Shown: positions 31,210 to 41,558 of the stretch, one piece after another | Numbering within the stretch: position 1 is the stretch's first letter | How the letters are laid out: each line of letters opens with the position of its first letter | Assembly: GCA_016778045.1 (NCBI GenBank) | Contig: JADHQG010000004.1 | Location: 1 to 51,008 of the forward strand | Reading direction: 5' to 3' | DNA from: Luminiphilus sp. | GTDB taxonomy: Bacteria; Pseudomonadota; Gammaproteobacteria; Pseudomonadales; Halieaceae | Length of the DNA stretch: 51,008 nt | Notes under the pieces: generated by a model | What the model was told of the DNA's origin: nothing | The model's input: only the letters and a program-made list of their open reading frames with translations | The model's database searches: none | Made by a program: the position numbers and the translations under genes

Positions 31210-31959
31210 TTATAGCTGCCCCTGCACGAGCACATCAAAACCCTCTGCTGTTGGGGTTGCTAGCATGGCAACGGCTCGCCGGAAGCTTTCGTCCCGCGCC
31301 GTCGGGCCGGTCGCGCGCAACGCGACCTCATAAGATTGGGGGGATACGGTCACATCGCCCTCGAGCTGAAGCGCTCCCTGCTCGGTCTGTAGCGCGGCAC
31401 TGATGGCGCCGGCCGCGTCTGACAGAGGGCTCACCGTCAGTCGGTAGGTGCCCAGCGGGATGTTGCCGCTGCGCGCGGTCCACACCGCATCTTGAACCTT
31501 GATCACGCCCTGAGCACGCGCAACATGGTTTTTAGAAAACTCGAGGGTGGCAAACTGACCCGAAACAGTGCCGCCAAGATAGAGAGGGAAAAATTGCCCC
31601 AGCATGCGCGTATCAAACTGTAACCGGGTGTCCGTCAGCAACCAGTCCCCGGTCAGCCCCAGGCCCACACGAGTCTGCAATTGCTGGTTACTCCACTCTG
31701 ATTGCAGCATCACGGGCGTGCTCCAGAGAGCACGCCAGGGTTGTATCTGCCAGCTCACGCGGCCCAATAACAGCGGCTTACCCTCTACGATCACCCAACC
31801 GCGAGCGGCGTCGCCAGACCATAACGTTCCGGTCAAACCCGTTAACGTCACGCTTGGTGGCAACACCCAGGTCAGCAAGCGAGCAGGGATTTGCGACAGC
31901 AACAGCAGTAGCAAGAACACGGCGGCGAGACTGCGCTGACGATGCATGATCCACTGCAT
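31210..31959 (-). CDS. gspN: Type II secretion system protein N
   Basis: Position in operon; N-terminal TM; LLTWVLPPSVTLTGLTGTLWSGDAARGWV. Confidence 0.9.
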   Translation of the reverse strand: MQWIMHRQRSLAAVFLLLLLLSQIPARLLTWVLPPSVTLTGLTGTLWSGDAARGWVIVEGKPLLLGRVSWQIQPWRALWSTPVMLQSEWSNQQLQTRVGLGLTGDWLLTDTRLQFDTRMLGQFFPLYLGGTVSGQFATLEFSKNHVARAQGVIKVQDAVWTARSGNIPLGTYRLTVSPLSDAAGAISAALQTEQGALQLEGDVTVSPQSYEVALRATGPTARDESFRRAVAMLATPTAEGFDVLVQGQL

Positions 31960-31962
31960 CGA

Positions 31963-32430
31963 TCAGTTACCGGCGATCCGCAACGTGGCGTTGACGCCCC
32001 CGCTGCGCCCTGCAGAGCTGATCGACGCTTCCTTCACCACCAATCCGGCGCTGCCTTCAATCTGCTCCAGAAACTGCAGCAAACCGTCAAATGCAACGCC
32101 TTCGAAGCGCAGCTGAACCTCACCGCGGCTGTTAGGTTGTAGCCGCTTAACCGTTAAACCATGAGTCTCGCTCGCCTGGCTAAGTGTGCGCGTCAGGTTG
32201 ACCTGTCCGTCTCCACCGCCCTCGCGCAGTACCGCCAACTGCTCAACTTTTAGGTCGACTCTATGAAGTTTTTGCGCCAACGCCTGATTGCCATCCACGA
32301 GGCGTTCGCGCCGGCCGTCCAGCTCAATAAAAATCAGGAAGACAAAGGCCCACAATCCCACAGCCGCACCGAGAATCATCAGCGCGATCTGATCACGGGC
32401 CGAAAGCGATTCAAACCACTGTCTGACCAT
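31963..32430 (-). CDS. gspM: Type II secretion system protein M
   Basis: WFESLSARDQIALMILGAAVGLWAFVFLIF N-terminal TM; operon position. Confidence 0.9.
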   Translation of the reverse strand: MVRQWFESLSARDQIALMILGAAVGLWAFVFLIFIELDGRRERLVDGNQALAQKLHRVDLKVEQLAVLREGGGDGQVNLTRTLSQASETHGLTVKRLQPNSRGEVQLRFEGVAFDGLLQFLEQIEGSAGLVVKEASISSAGRSGGVNATLRIAGN

Positions 32431-33584
32431 TAGATTTCCACCCTGAGTCGCGCCATCACACCGTCTTGTCGTGCGTTGGAGTTTTCGAGCTCTGCAGAGA
32501 GGGAACGCTTGACCAATTGATCCCGCAGCTTCTCTACTGACTGAAAATCCGGTGCAGAGAGGTTAATCCGTGCGTCACGACCACCACTGAAGTTCACCGA
32601 CGTGAGCACCACACCCTCAACGGCGGCCGCCGCACTGAGGATTTCAACCAGTACCGGCGTGAAAGCAGGGGTTTGCGCACCTGCGCCAAATTCTGCCAGC
32701 TGTCGATTCAGTTGCTTTTCAACGTCGACAACTTGCCCCCGGGGGTTGATGCGCCGATAACTCTCCTGGATAGCCTGCCGCAGCTGCAAATCCTCTGCTT
32801 TCAACATCTCATAGTCTGCCACCGAAACAGCGGTTTTGAGGGATACCGCGATCGCTAAAACAATCGCGACCCGCTGCCAGACATGCCACCAGCGCTTGAA
32901 TGGTAACTGCGGCGCAAACGCACCTTGCCGAAGATCTGGACCCAGTGAGCCTGCATCGGCCAACAGCAGCGCCTCGGACAATCCACCCTGACGCCACTGC
33001 ACCAAGGGTTGGATCGGCTCAGGCACCATCGACATTGCCGAATCTTGATCTTGTCCGTAGGCAATCACGGCCGAGAGCGGCTGCAAACTACCGAGCAGCG
33101 CAGACAGTAATGCCAGATCAATGCGCGCACCTTCTGCCTCGCCCCATCGCACCAACGCGCCGTCCGCCTCAAAGACAACCGTGCACTGCCCAGGTGACCA
33201 CGGCAGGCACAAAGCTTCTGATACCCACGGTGTCTCCCTCAAGGCCTCGGGCAAGCTGTCCTGCCATGCCTGCATGACCGAGCGCTGCACTATGGCAACG
33301 GCATGCAAATCGTCATTTAGGGGGCTGTGTGCAAAATGGAGCGACGCAACGTCCTCCACCAGCGACTCTTCTAGCATAAATGGCAACGCCTGCCCCAAAT
33401 GCTTGATCTCCTCGGGAGCGACGGCAACAGTCAGGCTTCGCACCGCGTCCGAGGGCAATGCCAAACGAGTATGTTCCGGTAAGCTCAGAGACTCGGCGTC
33501 CAGCTGTTCGGGCACACGGCCCGGCCGCAACAGGAAGCCCTGCCCCTCTTGCCAACGCACAATGTTGAGATGCTGGGTACTCAT
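32430..33584 (-). CDS. gspL: Type II secretion system protein L
   Basis: Operon position; LGQALPFMLEESLVEDVASLHFA; start trimmed to ATG at 33584. Confidence 0.88.
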   Translation of the reverse strand: MSTQHLNIVRWQEGQGFLLRPGRVPEQLDAESLSLPEHTRLALPSDAVRSLTVAVAPEEIKHLGQALPFMLEESLVEDVASLHFAHSPLNDDLHAVAIVQRSVMQAWQDSLPEALRETPWVSEALCLPWSPGQCTVVFEADGALVRWGEAEGARIDLALLSALLGSLQPLSAVIAYGQDQDSAMSMVPEPIQPLVQWRQGGLSEALLLADAGSLGPDLRQGAFAPQLPFKRWWHVWQRVAIVLAIAVSLKTAVSVADYEMLKAEDLQLRQAIQESYRRINPRGQVVDVEKQLNRQLAEFGAGAQTPAFTPVLVEILSAAAAVEGVVLTSVNFSGGRDARINLSAPDFQSVEKLRDQLVKRSLSAELENSNARQDGVMARLRVEI

Positions 33585-33636
33585 GAGTGAGAACGGGACA
33601 GAACGGTCACAGGCCGGATCTTGGACGAGTCTTCCA

Positions 33637-34752
33637 TCATAGCTCGCCCTCAGAACGAAAAACAGCAACCGCTCCTTCTGGGGTGCGATGCAACACCGTG
33701 AACAGATGCCGCTCACGCTCGGCGAGTTCTACTGACGCATCCAGTAAAAACCAATCACTGCGGACATCCAGCAATGGCTGCAGCTCAGTGAGTGGCTGGC
33801 CCTCAAAAACGGGATCACTCAGCAGATCTTCAACCTCGGTGATGCCGCCCTCCCGGCGCAGCGCATCGAGTCGCTCTGCTTCCATGGCGGGGAGCGGTGA
33901 CAGCTGATCGTCGCCATTCAGTGTCTGCAATACAGCAAGCGGGCAGGTCAGGATATTGAGGCGACTCGATGCGACGGGCCAGACGGTGACCAGCGGTGCC
34001 AATGCCTCATAAACCGTCGCCGTCATACCCTGTACTGCTCGCAATTCACTGACGCTCGCCAAAGGCTGGTTAGCTGGCAAGTAAGGAAATGACGCATAGC
34101 GGTAGTCAGACCCCTCGGCACCCTCGAGCCGACGATCCGTGTCGGCATCGATAAAGTCGGTGATCCGCTCGGTTAACATCATCGCGTCATCCAATGACAA
34201 AGAGGCATCACCCAACGCCTGCAGCAGACGGATCAGCTGCTTCTGGGTCACGGACCAGCGTTTTTCGGCGTCGTTGCTGGTGAGCGCTGCGGGGGCGACA
34301 GGCTCGGCGGGAGCATCGACTGCATCATCGGCCTGATCCTCGGCCGCTGCCCCTTCGCCGTTGTCTGCGCTGTTCGTCGAGGCCTCGATCAGTCCATTCA
34401 GATTGAGACGCCCCTGAAGATCCTCTAGCCCGCCAGTCATCCAACCACCCGCGTCAAGCGGATACGGTGTCGGCGGCTGGGCCCACAGCTCTCCGAGATG
34501 ATCGGCGGGACTCTCGGCTCGCGCGTCCATGCGGCTATCCTGTTGCAAGGCAATCGTCGCCAAGCCCTCGGCTCCTATCAGATAGGACCAAGTTTGCTCT
34601 GAGAACACCTGGTGAGTACCTCGCTGTAGCGTCAGAGTGAAGTCACGTTGCAACCCAACCATCAGTGCGGCCACCAGCGCAAACACCAGCATGGCCACGA
34701 CCAGCGCCGCGCCTTGTTGGCCCCCGGGGGGGTCATTGGCCCGGTAGGACAT
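33637..34752 (-). CDS. gspK: Type II secretion system minor pseudopilin K
   Basis: QQGAALVVAMLVFALVAALMVGLQRDFTL; LQGRLNLNGL; operon position. Confidence 0.9.
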   Translation of the reverse strand: MSYRANDPPGGQQGAALVVAMLVFALVAALMVGLQRDFTLTLQRGTHQVFSEQTWSYLIGAEGLATIALQQDSRMDARAESPADHLGELWAQPPTPYPLDAGGWMTGGLEDLQGRLNLNGLIEASTNSADNGEGAAAEDQADDAVDAPAEPVAPAALTSNDAEKRWSVTQKQLIRLLQALGDASLSLDDAMMLTERITDFIDADTDRRLEGAEGSDYRYASFPYLPANQPLASVSELRAVQGMTATVYEALAPLVTVWPVASSRLNILTCPLAVLQTLNGDDQLSPLPAMEAERLDALRREGGITEVEDLLSDPVFEGQPLTELQPLLDVRSDWFLLDASVELAERERHLFTVLHRTPEGAVAVFRSEGEL

Positions 34753-35386
34753 ATAGTCGCCTTACCTCGCCCAATCCAGAGATATCTAAAACCACCTCCA
34801 CTGCCGCGGGCGGCGTTGGCGGCACACCCGGCTGAGACAAATCGGCTATCCAGTTTTCCTGCCAATTGCGTCGGTCAATCACATCGTCTCGGTCGCTTTC
34901 TATCATTCCCAGTGCAGGTAAAAAACGCACTTCAAAACGCGTCACCTCATCGAGGATCAGCGTCTCGATGGCTTCTGTCCCAGCGGTGCGATCCAGTACC
35001 GGGTAATAACCCCGCCACAATTGATCGTCCTCCAGCCACCAGTGAACTCGCTGCAGGCCACTGCGGGGCGCCGAGGTCGAGTTGTGCCAGCCGGCACGCG
35101 TCAACGACAACATGTTCCGCGCCAGTTCACCGCCGCTCAGTGCCGGGGCAAGCTGGCCGAACTCATCGATAACAGGGCGGTTTACCGTTTGACGCAGATC
35201 GCTGGATAACAGCCCCAATGTCTGGTGAATCTCATGGGATCGGCCCGACGCACCGCGCAGACTCTCAGCCCCTGATACCGCGGCCGATAAACCGCTATAC
35301 GCCACAACCGCCACCAACGCAGTAATGGCCATGGCAATCAACACCTCGACCAAGGTAAATCCCTTGGATGGTCTATTAGCGCGCAT
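34733..35386 (-). CDS. gspJ: Type II secretion system minor pseudopilin J
   Basis: Prepilin motif SKGFTLVEVLIAMAITALVAV; start trimmed to ATG at 35386. Confidence 0.9.
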   Translation of the reverse strand: MRANRPSKGFTLVEVLIAMAITALVAVVAYSGLSAAVSGAESLRGASGRSHEIHQTLGLLSSDLRQTVNRPVIDEFGQLAPALSGGELARNMLSLTRAGWHNSTSAPRSGLQRVHWWLEDDQLWRGYYPVLDRTAGTEAIETLILDEVTRFEVRFLPALGMIESDRDDVIDRRNWQENWIADLSQPGVPPTPPAAVEVVLDISGLGEVRRLYVLPGQ

Positions 35387-35774
35387 TGTCAGCGCGCTCC
35401 TGTGCAAGATAACCATCGAGGGTGTGAACGGGATTTGCGCGCCCATCCTCCTGATCCGAAACGATGATCTCGTAGCGGTAAAATCCCGGTATCTGGGTCT
35501 CCGTGCCTTCACTCCACCAAAACCAGCTACGATCGGCGAGCTCTTCACTGCCGCTCACCACACCGGTCTGCAGAGTGCCGTTTGCACCTAGCACCAGGCG
35601 CAATTCTGCCAATCGATTTGCGGCCACCCATTGAGCGTGGGAACGATCTTCCAAATAGCGTAAGCCATCAATTTGTTGCGACAAGGTCAGCAACAGTGCC
35701 GGGAGCGCCACTGCGACCACAGCCAGCGCCACCATCACCTCGACCAACGTAAACCCCGGTGCCTGCCGCCTCAT
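35376..35774 (-). CDS. gspI: Type II secretion system minor pseudopilin I
   Basis: APGFTLVEVMVALAVVAVALPALL prepilin motif. Confidence 0.9.
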   Translation of the reverse strand: MRRQAPGFTLVEVMVALAVVAVALPALLLTLSQQIDGLRYLEDRSHAQWVAANRLAELRLVLGANGTLQTGVVSGSEELADRSWFWWSEGTETQIPGFYRYEIIVSDQEDGRANPVHTLDGYLAQERADNAR

Positions 35775-35775
35775 G

Positions 35776-36402
35776 TCAGTCGAGGTCCTCGGAAACGCCT
35801 CTCGGTAGCGTTGTCATGCGACCCAGAAGATCCCATTCCAACCGATACACCACATCACCGGTGCGAATATCTCGCCACTCGAGTGCGCCGGGCGTCATCT
35901 CTCCGCCCGCCCAAGCGATAATCTGTGGCGGCATATTGAGCTCGGGGTCGTAAGGTTGAAGCTCAACATCCGGTTGCCCCTCCAGAGTCAGCTGCAGTTC
36001 GTATCCCTCGGCCAGCGGCAACGGCGCAAATACCTCCGTACTAGTCCGGGGTGAGGCCCACCCCTGATCGTATCGCCGCAACCAAATGCCCTGATAGATC
36101 TCGACACTCATCGCGTCATCTCGGCCAAGTAGTAGCCCATGGTCGGCGCCCGACATCCCGGCCTCTGCGCTGGCGAAGGCCAACAAAGAGGACACATGCC
36201 GCACTTCACTCTCCAATGCGAGCTCGGCACCACCACGACCGACGTTTAAGCTAACAACACCCGTCAGCAAGACAATGATAAATACCGCGACCAGCAGTTC
36301 AATCAGGCTAAATCCGCGCGCGCGCCAAAACTGTGATGTCCGATGACGCCCGATAATGATCGAGCTCTGATCAGGCGTCCGTCTCGTTCCAGTTGCCAAC
36401 AT
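35776..36402 (-). CDS. gspH: Type II secretion system minor pseudopilin H
   Basis: ARGFSLIELLVAVFIIVLLTGVVSLNVG prepilin motif; start uncertain (36402 or 36408), overlapping the gspG 3' end. Confidence 0.85.
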   Translation of the reverse strand: MLATGTRRTPDQSSIIIGRHRTSQFWRARGFSLIELLVAVFIIVLLTGVVSLNVGRGGAELALESEVRHVSSLLAFASAEAGMSGADHGLLLGRDDAMSVEIYQGIWLRRYDQGWASPRTSTEVFAPLPLAEGYELQLTLEGQPDVELQPYDPELNMPPQIIAWAGGEMTPGALEWRDIRTGDVVYRLEWDLLGRMTTLPRGVSEDLD

Positions 36403-36802
36403 CGGCATTCTGACCCTCTCCGCCCGGAAGCCCGTCGGCACCCAGAGAATAAATATCGACCTCTCGGTACTCACCTGGTGACAGGTAAAGATACGGCCGG
36501 CCCCATGGGTCCATCGGCATTTCAGCCAGGTAGCCACCTTGCTTGAAGTTGCGAGGCTCAGGGTCGAGCGTGCTTGGGGAAATCAAGGCTTCAAGACCCT
36601 GCTCCGTCGTCGGATAGACATAGTTATCCAAGCGATAGATCTTCAATGCGGTTTCAATCGACTTGAAGTCCGCCTGCACCTTTTGAATGCGGGCGTCATC
36701 AGCACTATTGAGCACTGTCGGTGCGACGACACTGATCAACAGACCCATGATGACCAACACCACTAAAATCTCGATCAGGGAAAAACCGGTTTGTTTACTC
36801 AT
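36371..36802 (-). CDS. gspG: Type II secretion system major pseudopilin G
   Basis: QTGFSLIEILVVLVIMGLLISVVAPTVLN; DPWGRPYLYLSPGEY. Confidence 0.96.
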   Translation of the reverse strand: MSKQTGFSLIEILVVLVIMGLLISVVAPTVLNSADDARIQKVQADFKSIETALKIYRLDNYVYPTTEQGLEALISPSTLDPEPRNFKQGGYLAEMPMDPWGRPYLYLSPGEYREVDIYSLGADGLPGGEGQNADVGNWNETDA

Positions 36803-36808
36803 GGCTTA

Positions 36809-38029
36809 TCACCTCACCATCGTATTCAAGTCAAAAATCGGCAACAGGATGGCGAGCACAATTGTCAGCACCATTCCGCCCATGAACACCACCATGGCGG
36901 GCTCAAAGAGTCCCATGATAGTACCCAATGTCATCTCCAATTCGCGCTCCTGATTGGTTGCAGACCGCTGAAGCATGTTCTCTAGGTCGCCGCTGGTCTC
37001 TCCCGAGGCCACCATGTGGACCATCATGGGCGGAAAGAATGCCTCCTGCGACATCGCGCGACTGAGGCTAGACCCCTCTTGTACCGCCACCGAAACCGTA
37101 TTGCTGGCCTCGCGCAGCACCAGATTGGTCATGACCGACCCGGCGATTCGAAGCGCGTGGATCAGCGGCACACCGGACGCCATCAAGATGCTGAGCGTCG
37201 AGGCAAAGCGGGCGCTGTCGAGGGCAATCAGCACCCCCCTTAAGCCCGGTATACGAAGCAGAAACTGGTGCCAGCGTTTTTTTCGACCCGGATGCTGCAG
37301 CGCCCGACCACTGGCCCACATAATACCGACCAGGGCGAGCAGAGATATCAGTGCGTAATCGCGCATGAAATCACTGACCCAGATGAGTCCCACCGTCAGT
37401 GGCGGCAGCGCTTTCTTGGTATGCACGAAGATACCAACTAATTCGGGCACAACGAAGATCATGAGTGCCGCCACTACCGCGACCGCCACAGCGATCAACA
37501 CAAACGGATAAATGAGCGCCATTTGGAGTTTTTGGGCCGTGTGCTGTCGTGTCTCTGTGTAGTGCGCCAACTGCTCCAGCACCGGAGCCAATTGCCCGGC
37601 CTCCTCTCCCGCATTCACCATCGCCCGATACATCTCGCCGAAGGCCTGTGGGAACTGATTCAGCGCGTGGGCGAGGGTGTGACCCTCCGCAACCTTGGAG
37701 CGTACCTGCAACATCATGGATTTAATCGAGGATTTACGACTTTGGTCCGCCACCGCCTGTAGACACTCATCCAGCGGCAGCGCCGAAGCAATAAGCGTGG
37801 CAAGTTGACGCGTGACCAATGCCAGATCGCCAGCTCCGAGACGCTTACTGAATAAGCGGAATCGACCGCTTTCGCTGGTGCGCAAAGACTCTGCCGCCTC
37901 GGCGACTTCCACCGGCCGAAGGTGTCGCTGCCGAAGTGTTCCGCGAACCTGGCGGTCGGAGTCACCCTCCAACACGCCTTTGACCAACTTGCCCTCAGGA
38001 TTGAGCGCTTTGTAACGAAAGGCTGTCAT
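36809..38029 (-). CDS. gspF: Type II secretion system inner membrane protein F
   Basis: FRYKALNPEGKLVKGVLEGDS; three TM regions; MVASGETSGDLENML. Confidence 0.96.
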   Translation of the reverse strand: MTAFRYKALNPEGKLVKGVLEGDSDRQVRGTLRQRHLRPVEVAEAAESLRTSESGRFRLFSKRLGAGDLALVTRQLATLIASALPLDECLQAVADQSRKSSIKSMMLQVRSKVAEGHTLAHALNQFPQAFGEMYRAMVNAGEEAGQLAPVLEQLAHYTETRQHTAQKLQMALIYPFVLIAVAVAVVAALMIFVVPELVGIFVHTKKALPPLTVGLIWVSDFMRDYALISLLALVGIMWASGRALQHPGRKKRWHQFLLRIPGLRGVLIALDSARFASTLSILMASGVPLIHALRIAGSVMTNLVLREASNTVSVAVQEGSSLSRAMSQEAFFPPMMVHMVASGETSGDLENMLQRSATNQERELEMTLGTIMGLFEPAMVVFMGGMVLTIVLAILLPIFDLNTMVR

Positions 38030-38032
38030 GGG

Positions 38033-39541
38033 TCAGTTAACGGCAGTGACGCGCAACACTTCCTCAAGGCTAGTCTCACCACTCAGGATACGGCGCCGAC
38101 CGTCAGCATCAATGCCCGGCGAGTGCTGACGGGCGATTTTCAACAATGATTGCTCGCCCTCTCCGCTATGGATCGCCTCCCTTAAGTGCTCACCGATTTC
38201 AATCAATTCGTAAATACCGGTGCGACCACGATAACCGGTCATATTGCAGCGCTCGCAACCGCGAGCGCGATACAGCTGGATGCTCTCGCCCGCGACACCC
38301 AGACGTTCGCACTCAGCGTCACTGGGCTCGTAGGCTTCACGGCACTCCAGACATAGCAGACGCACCAACCGCTGTGCCATGACGGCAAGCAAGCTGGAGG
38401 ACAGCAGGAACGGCTCAACCCCCATGTCCTGCAAACGCGTCACCGCGCCGATCGCAGTATTGGTATGCAAGGTCGACAACACCAGGTGGCCGGTCAGCGA
38501 TGCCTGAACGGCGATCTCAGCGGTCTCCAGATCACGGATTTCTCCCACCATTACCACGTCGGGGTCCTGTCGGAGAATCGCTCTCAATCCTCTGGCAAAG
38601 GTCATGTCGACCTTTGGATTTACCTGAGTCTGTCCCACGCCCGGCAACATGTACTCCACCGGGTCCTCAATGGTCAGGATATTGCGCGAGCTATCGTTAA
38701 TACTCGACAAGCCTGCGTATAACGTGGTCGTTTTGCCTGAACCCGTCGGGCCGGTCACCAAAATGATGCCATGCGGGCTCGACAAGGCGTCTCGGTAACG
38801 CCCATCCACCTGCTCGTTCATTCGTAGCTCGCTCAAATTCAGCTGTCCGGATTGCTTATCCAGCAAGCGGAGCACTACTCGCTCTCCGTAAGCGGAGGGA
38901 ATGGTAGACATGCGAATGTCGATACCGTGTCCGGCAATACGAACCGAAATACGCCCGTCCTGCGGGACGCGCTTTTCGGCAATATCGAGCTTAGCCATCA
39001 CTTTCAGACGAGACACCAGCAGTGGCGCGAGCATGCGCTTAGGTGATAACACCTCAGTCAGCACGCCATCGACCCGATAGCGCACGCTCAGTCGCTCTTC
39101 GAAAGTTTCAATGTGGATATCGGAGGCTTGTTGCTTTACTGCCTGAGAGAGGATGGCGTTGATCAAGCGAATAATGGGGGCATCATCCTCGGCATCCATG
39201 AGATCACCCACGTCGGGGAGCTCCTCAACCAACCGCGACAGATCAATGTCCGAGGACAAATCCTCCGCCATTTGCGCCGCCTCGTTTTGTGAGCGCTGAT
39301 AAGCCACCGTCAACCGCTGCCGAAAGACCTCGTCGGTCAGGGGCTCCAGCGCGAACACTTCACCTACGTGGCGCCGGACCTCCAGCAGGACATCGATGGC
39401 AAGCGGGGGAACGTGGTAAAGCGTCAGCGATGATCCGGACCGTTCCAACAACACGTTGCGGCTCTGGGCGAATGCAAAGGGCAGCCCCGCGGACGGAACA
39501 GAGGAGGTAGCGTCCGAGGCAACCGATGCGGATTCAGTCAT
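38033..39541 (-). CDS. gspE: Type II secretion system ATPase E
   Basis: Walker [19 protein letters not shown], CxxC zinc motifs, [22 protein letters not shown]. Confidence 0.97.
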   Translation of the reverse strand: MTESASVASDATSSVPSAGLPFAFAQSRNVLLERSGSSLTLYHVPPLAIDVLLEVRRHVGEVFALEPLTDEVFRQRLTVAYQRSQNEAAQMAEDLSSDIDLSRLVEELPDVGDLMDAEDDAPIIRLINAILSQAVKQQASDIHIETFEERLSVRYRVDGVLTEVLSPKRMLAPLLVSRLKVMAKLDIAEKRVPQDGRISVRIAGHGIDIRMSTIPSAYGERVVLRLLDKQSGQLNLSELRMNEQVDGRYRDALSSPHGIILVTGPTGSGKTTTLYAGLSSINDSSRNILTIEDPVEYMLPGVGQTQVNPKVDMTFARGLRAILRQDPDVVMVGEIRDLETAEIAVQASLTGHLVLSTLHTNTAIGAVTRLQDMGVEPFLLSSSLLAVMAQRLVRLLCLECREAYEPSDAECERLGVAGESIQLYRARGCERCNMTGYRGRTGIYELIEIGEHLREAIHSGEGEQSLLKIARQHSPGIDADGRRRILSGETSLEEVLRVTAVN

Positions 39542-39547
39542 CTGCGA

Positions 39548-41548
39548 TCATTCCTCTCCCTCTGCCGGCGCCTCAGGTAGCTGCTGAATCTGTTCTTCCC
39601 AAGTCGGCAGTAGCGGCAAACTGCCATCATCCAAGAACATAAGGCCCCGCTCGCGGCGCTCAATTTGCTCTTCACGAATGTACCGGTACTTCTCGGCGGT
39701 GGCGCCCGCCAGATCCTCATCGTCACGAATAATGGTCGGCCGAATAAAGACCAGCAGATTGGACTTGGTGACCGTCACAACATCATTACGGAACAGCCTG
39801 CCCAGCAGCGGTATATCGGAAAGAAACGGTACGCCTTGAGTCGAGTCCTGAACGTCGTCCTTTACCAATCCGCCCAGCACCACGATGTCATTATCATTGG
39901 CCAACACCATGGTCTCAATTTTGCGTTCGTTGGTGATTACATCAGAGGCCAATCGGCTGGGCGCGATGCTTGACACCTCCTGCACAATATCGAGCACCAC
40001 GGCGTCACCCTCGTTGATCTGGGGCGTCACCCTGAGCGTCACACCGACGTTCTGGCGCTCGATGGTTTGAAAGGGGTTTTGCGCCCCGTTGCCTGTCCCC
40101 GTGTTGGTGTAAGAGCCTGTCAAAAACGGCACTTGTTGACCGACCGTGATATAGGCTTCCTCGTTATCAAGGGTGAGCAAACTGGGCGTGGACAGGATGT
40201 TGGCGTTACCCTGAGTCTCCAGTGCGTTGAGGATCACCGTCATCGTGAGATCCTCGTCCACCACACCCCACCCTACCGTCGTGCCCGGCACCTGCGACAA
40301 CGCACCTGCGACCGCACGGGTACCAATGTTTTCAGAGCCATCGTCGGGCAGCAGAGCGTCGGCAATGGCTTGATTTTGCTGACGCTGCGCCTCGCTCGCG
40401 CTCATATTGCTGCCAAACATGCCGCTATCATTAGAGAACAACCACTGCAGGCCCAATTCCTGGCCTTCGGTCATTTCCATCTCTACGATGATGGCCTCTA
40501 TGAGCACCTGGGCACGGCGGATATCCAGCCGGGCGATCACGGCCTCCAAGGCCGCCATCTCGTCGGTGTCAGCAGTAATAATCAGACTATTAGTGCCCTC
40601 GTCAGCCTCAATGGTCGAATCGCCATTGCCCTGACGTCGATTATTACCGCCTTCCTCCAGCCTCGAGATATTCTGCACGACACGCGTGAGTACCTCTGCC
40701 GCCTCCATGGCATCGGCGTACTCAAGATAGATGACCCGCACGTTGCCCGATTGCTCGAGTGGCGTATCGAGATAGGACACCAATTTGCGAATACGATCGA
40801 CGCTGAGCTCATCGGCCGTCACCACCACACTATTGGTACGTTTATCCGCTACCAACACGGCCTCTTTATCAGCTTCAGCGCCCTCTCCTTGGCGGGATTT
40901 TTCGAGGGTGTTGAGCATGGTCACAACGTCCTCGGCGACCCCATATTTGAGGCGGATGATCTCGGTGGTCTGAACCGCCGAGCGATCCATCCGCTCAATG
41001 ATCTCTACGATACGCCCAATGTTCGATCGGATATCCGAGATGATGATCGCATTACTGGGCGCGTAAGCGGCCATGTGTGCCTGCTGAGGAACCAGCGGAC
41101 GCAGCACGGGTATTAATTTTGCCGCCGAAATATTGTCGAGCCGGATAACCTGAGTGACATATTCGTCACTGCCCACCGCTATCTGGTCTGCCATGATCGG
41201 CACCGGCGAGGAGCGGGCGTCCTTCGCAGGCACAATGCGGATGACCTTGCCACTGCGCACCGCGGTGTATCCCTGCACATCCAGAATCGACAAAAACAGG
41301 TCATACAGCTCAGATTGGGTCACCGGCTGCGAGGAGATCACCCGAACTTTTCCCTTCACATTCGGGTCAATCACCATGGTGGTTTCTGTCACGTCAGCGA
41401 CGAATTTGATGAACTCCTGAATATCGGTGTCTTTCAGATTCACCGTGTACTCCTGCGCCACAGAGAACGGCGCCAGCAAGCAGCAGATCGCAAGCAGCAC
41501 GCTGCGTAACACACGGGTGGGGGTGATGAATAATTGACTGATGTTCAC
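39548..41548 (-). CDS. gspD: Type II secretion system secretin D
   Basis: Signal peptide; N domains and secretin core VPFLTGSYTNTGTGNGAQNPFQTIERQNVGVTLRVTPQINEGD. Confidence 0.97.
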   Translation of the reverse strand: MNISQLFITPTRVLRSVLLAICCLLAPFSVAQEYTVNLKDTDIQEFIKFVADVTETTMVIDPNVKGKVRVISSQPVTQSELYDLFLSILDVQGYTAVRSGKVIRIVPAKDARSSPVPIMADQIAVGSDEYVTQVIRLDNISAAKLIPVLRPLVPQQAHMAAYAPSNAIIISDIRSNIGRIVEIIERMDRSAVQTTEIIRLKYGVAEDVVTMLNTLEKSRQGEGAEADKEAVLVADKRTNSVVVTADELSVDRIRKLVSYLDTPLEQSGNVRVIYLEYADAMEAAEVLTRVVQNISRLEEGGNNRRQGNGDSTIEADEGTNSLIITADTDEMAALEAVIARLDIRRAQVLIEAIIVEMEMTEGQELGLQWLFSNDSGMFGSNMSASEAQRQQNQAIADALLPDDGSENIGTRAVAGALSQVPGTTVGWGVVDEDLTMTVILNALETQGNANILSTPSLLTLDNEEAYITVGQQVPFLTGSYTNTGTGNGAQNPFQTIERQNVGVTLRVTPQINEGDAVVLDIVQEVSSIAPSRLASDVITNERKIETMVLANDNDIVVLGGLVKDDVQDSTQGVPFLSDIPLLGRLFRNDVVTVTKSNLLVFIRPTIIRDDEDLAGATAEKYRYIREEQIERRERGLMFLDDGSLPLLPTWEEQIQQLPEAPAEGEE

Positions 41549-41558
41549 GGCTGTCCTG

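Noticed and set aside
40067-41116. 349-aa + strand ORF inside gspD
   Set aside because: Long but antisense to secretin gene; composition consistent with shadow ORF, no motifs.
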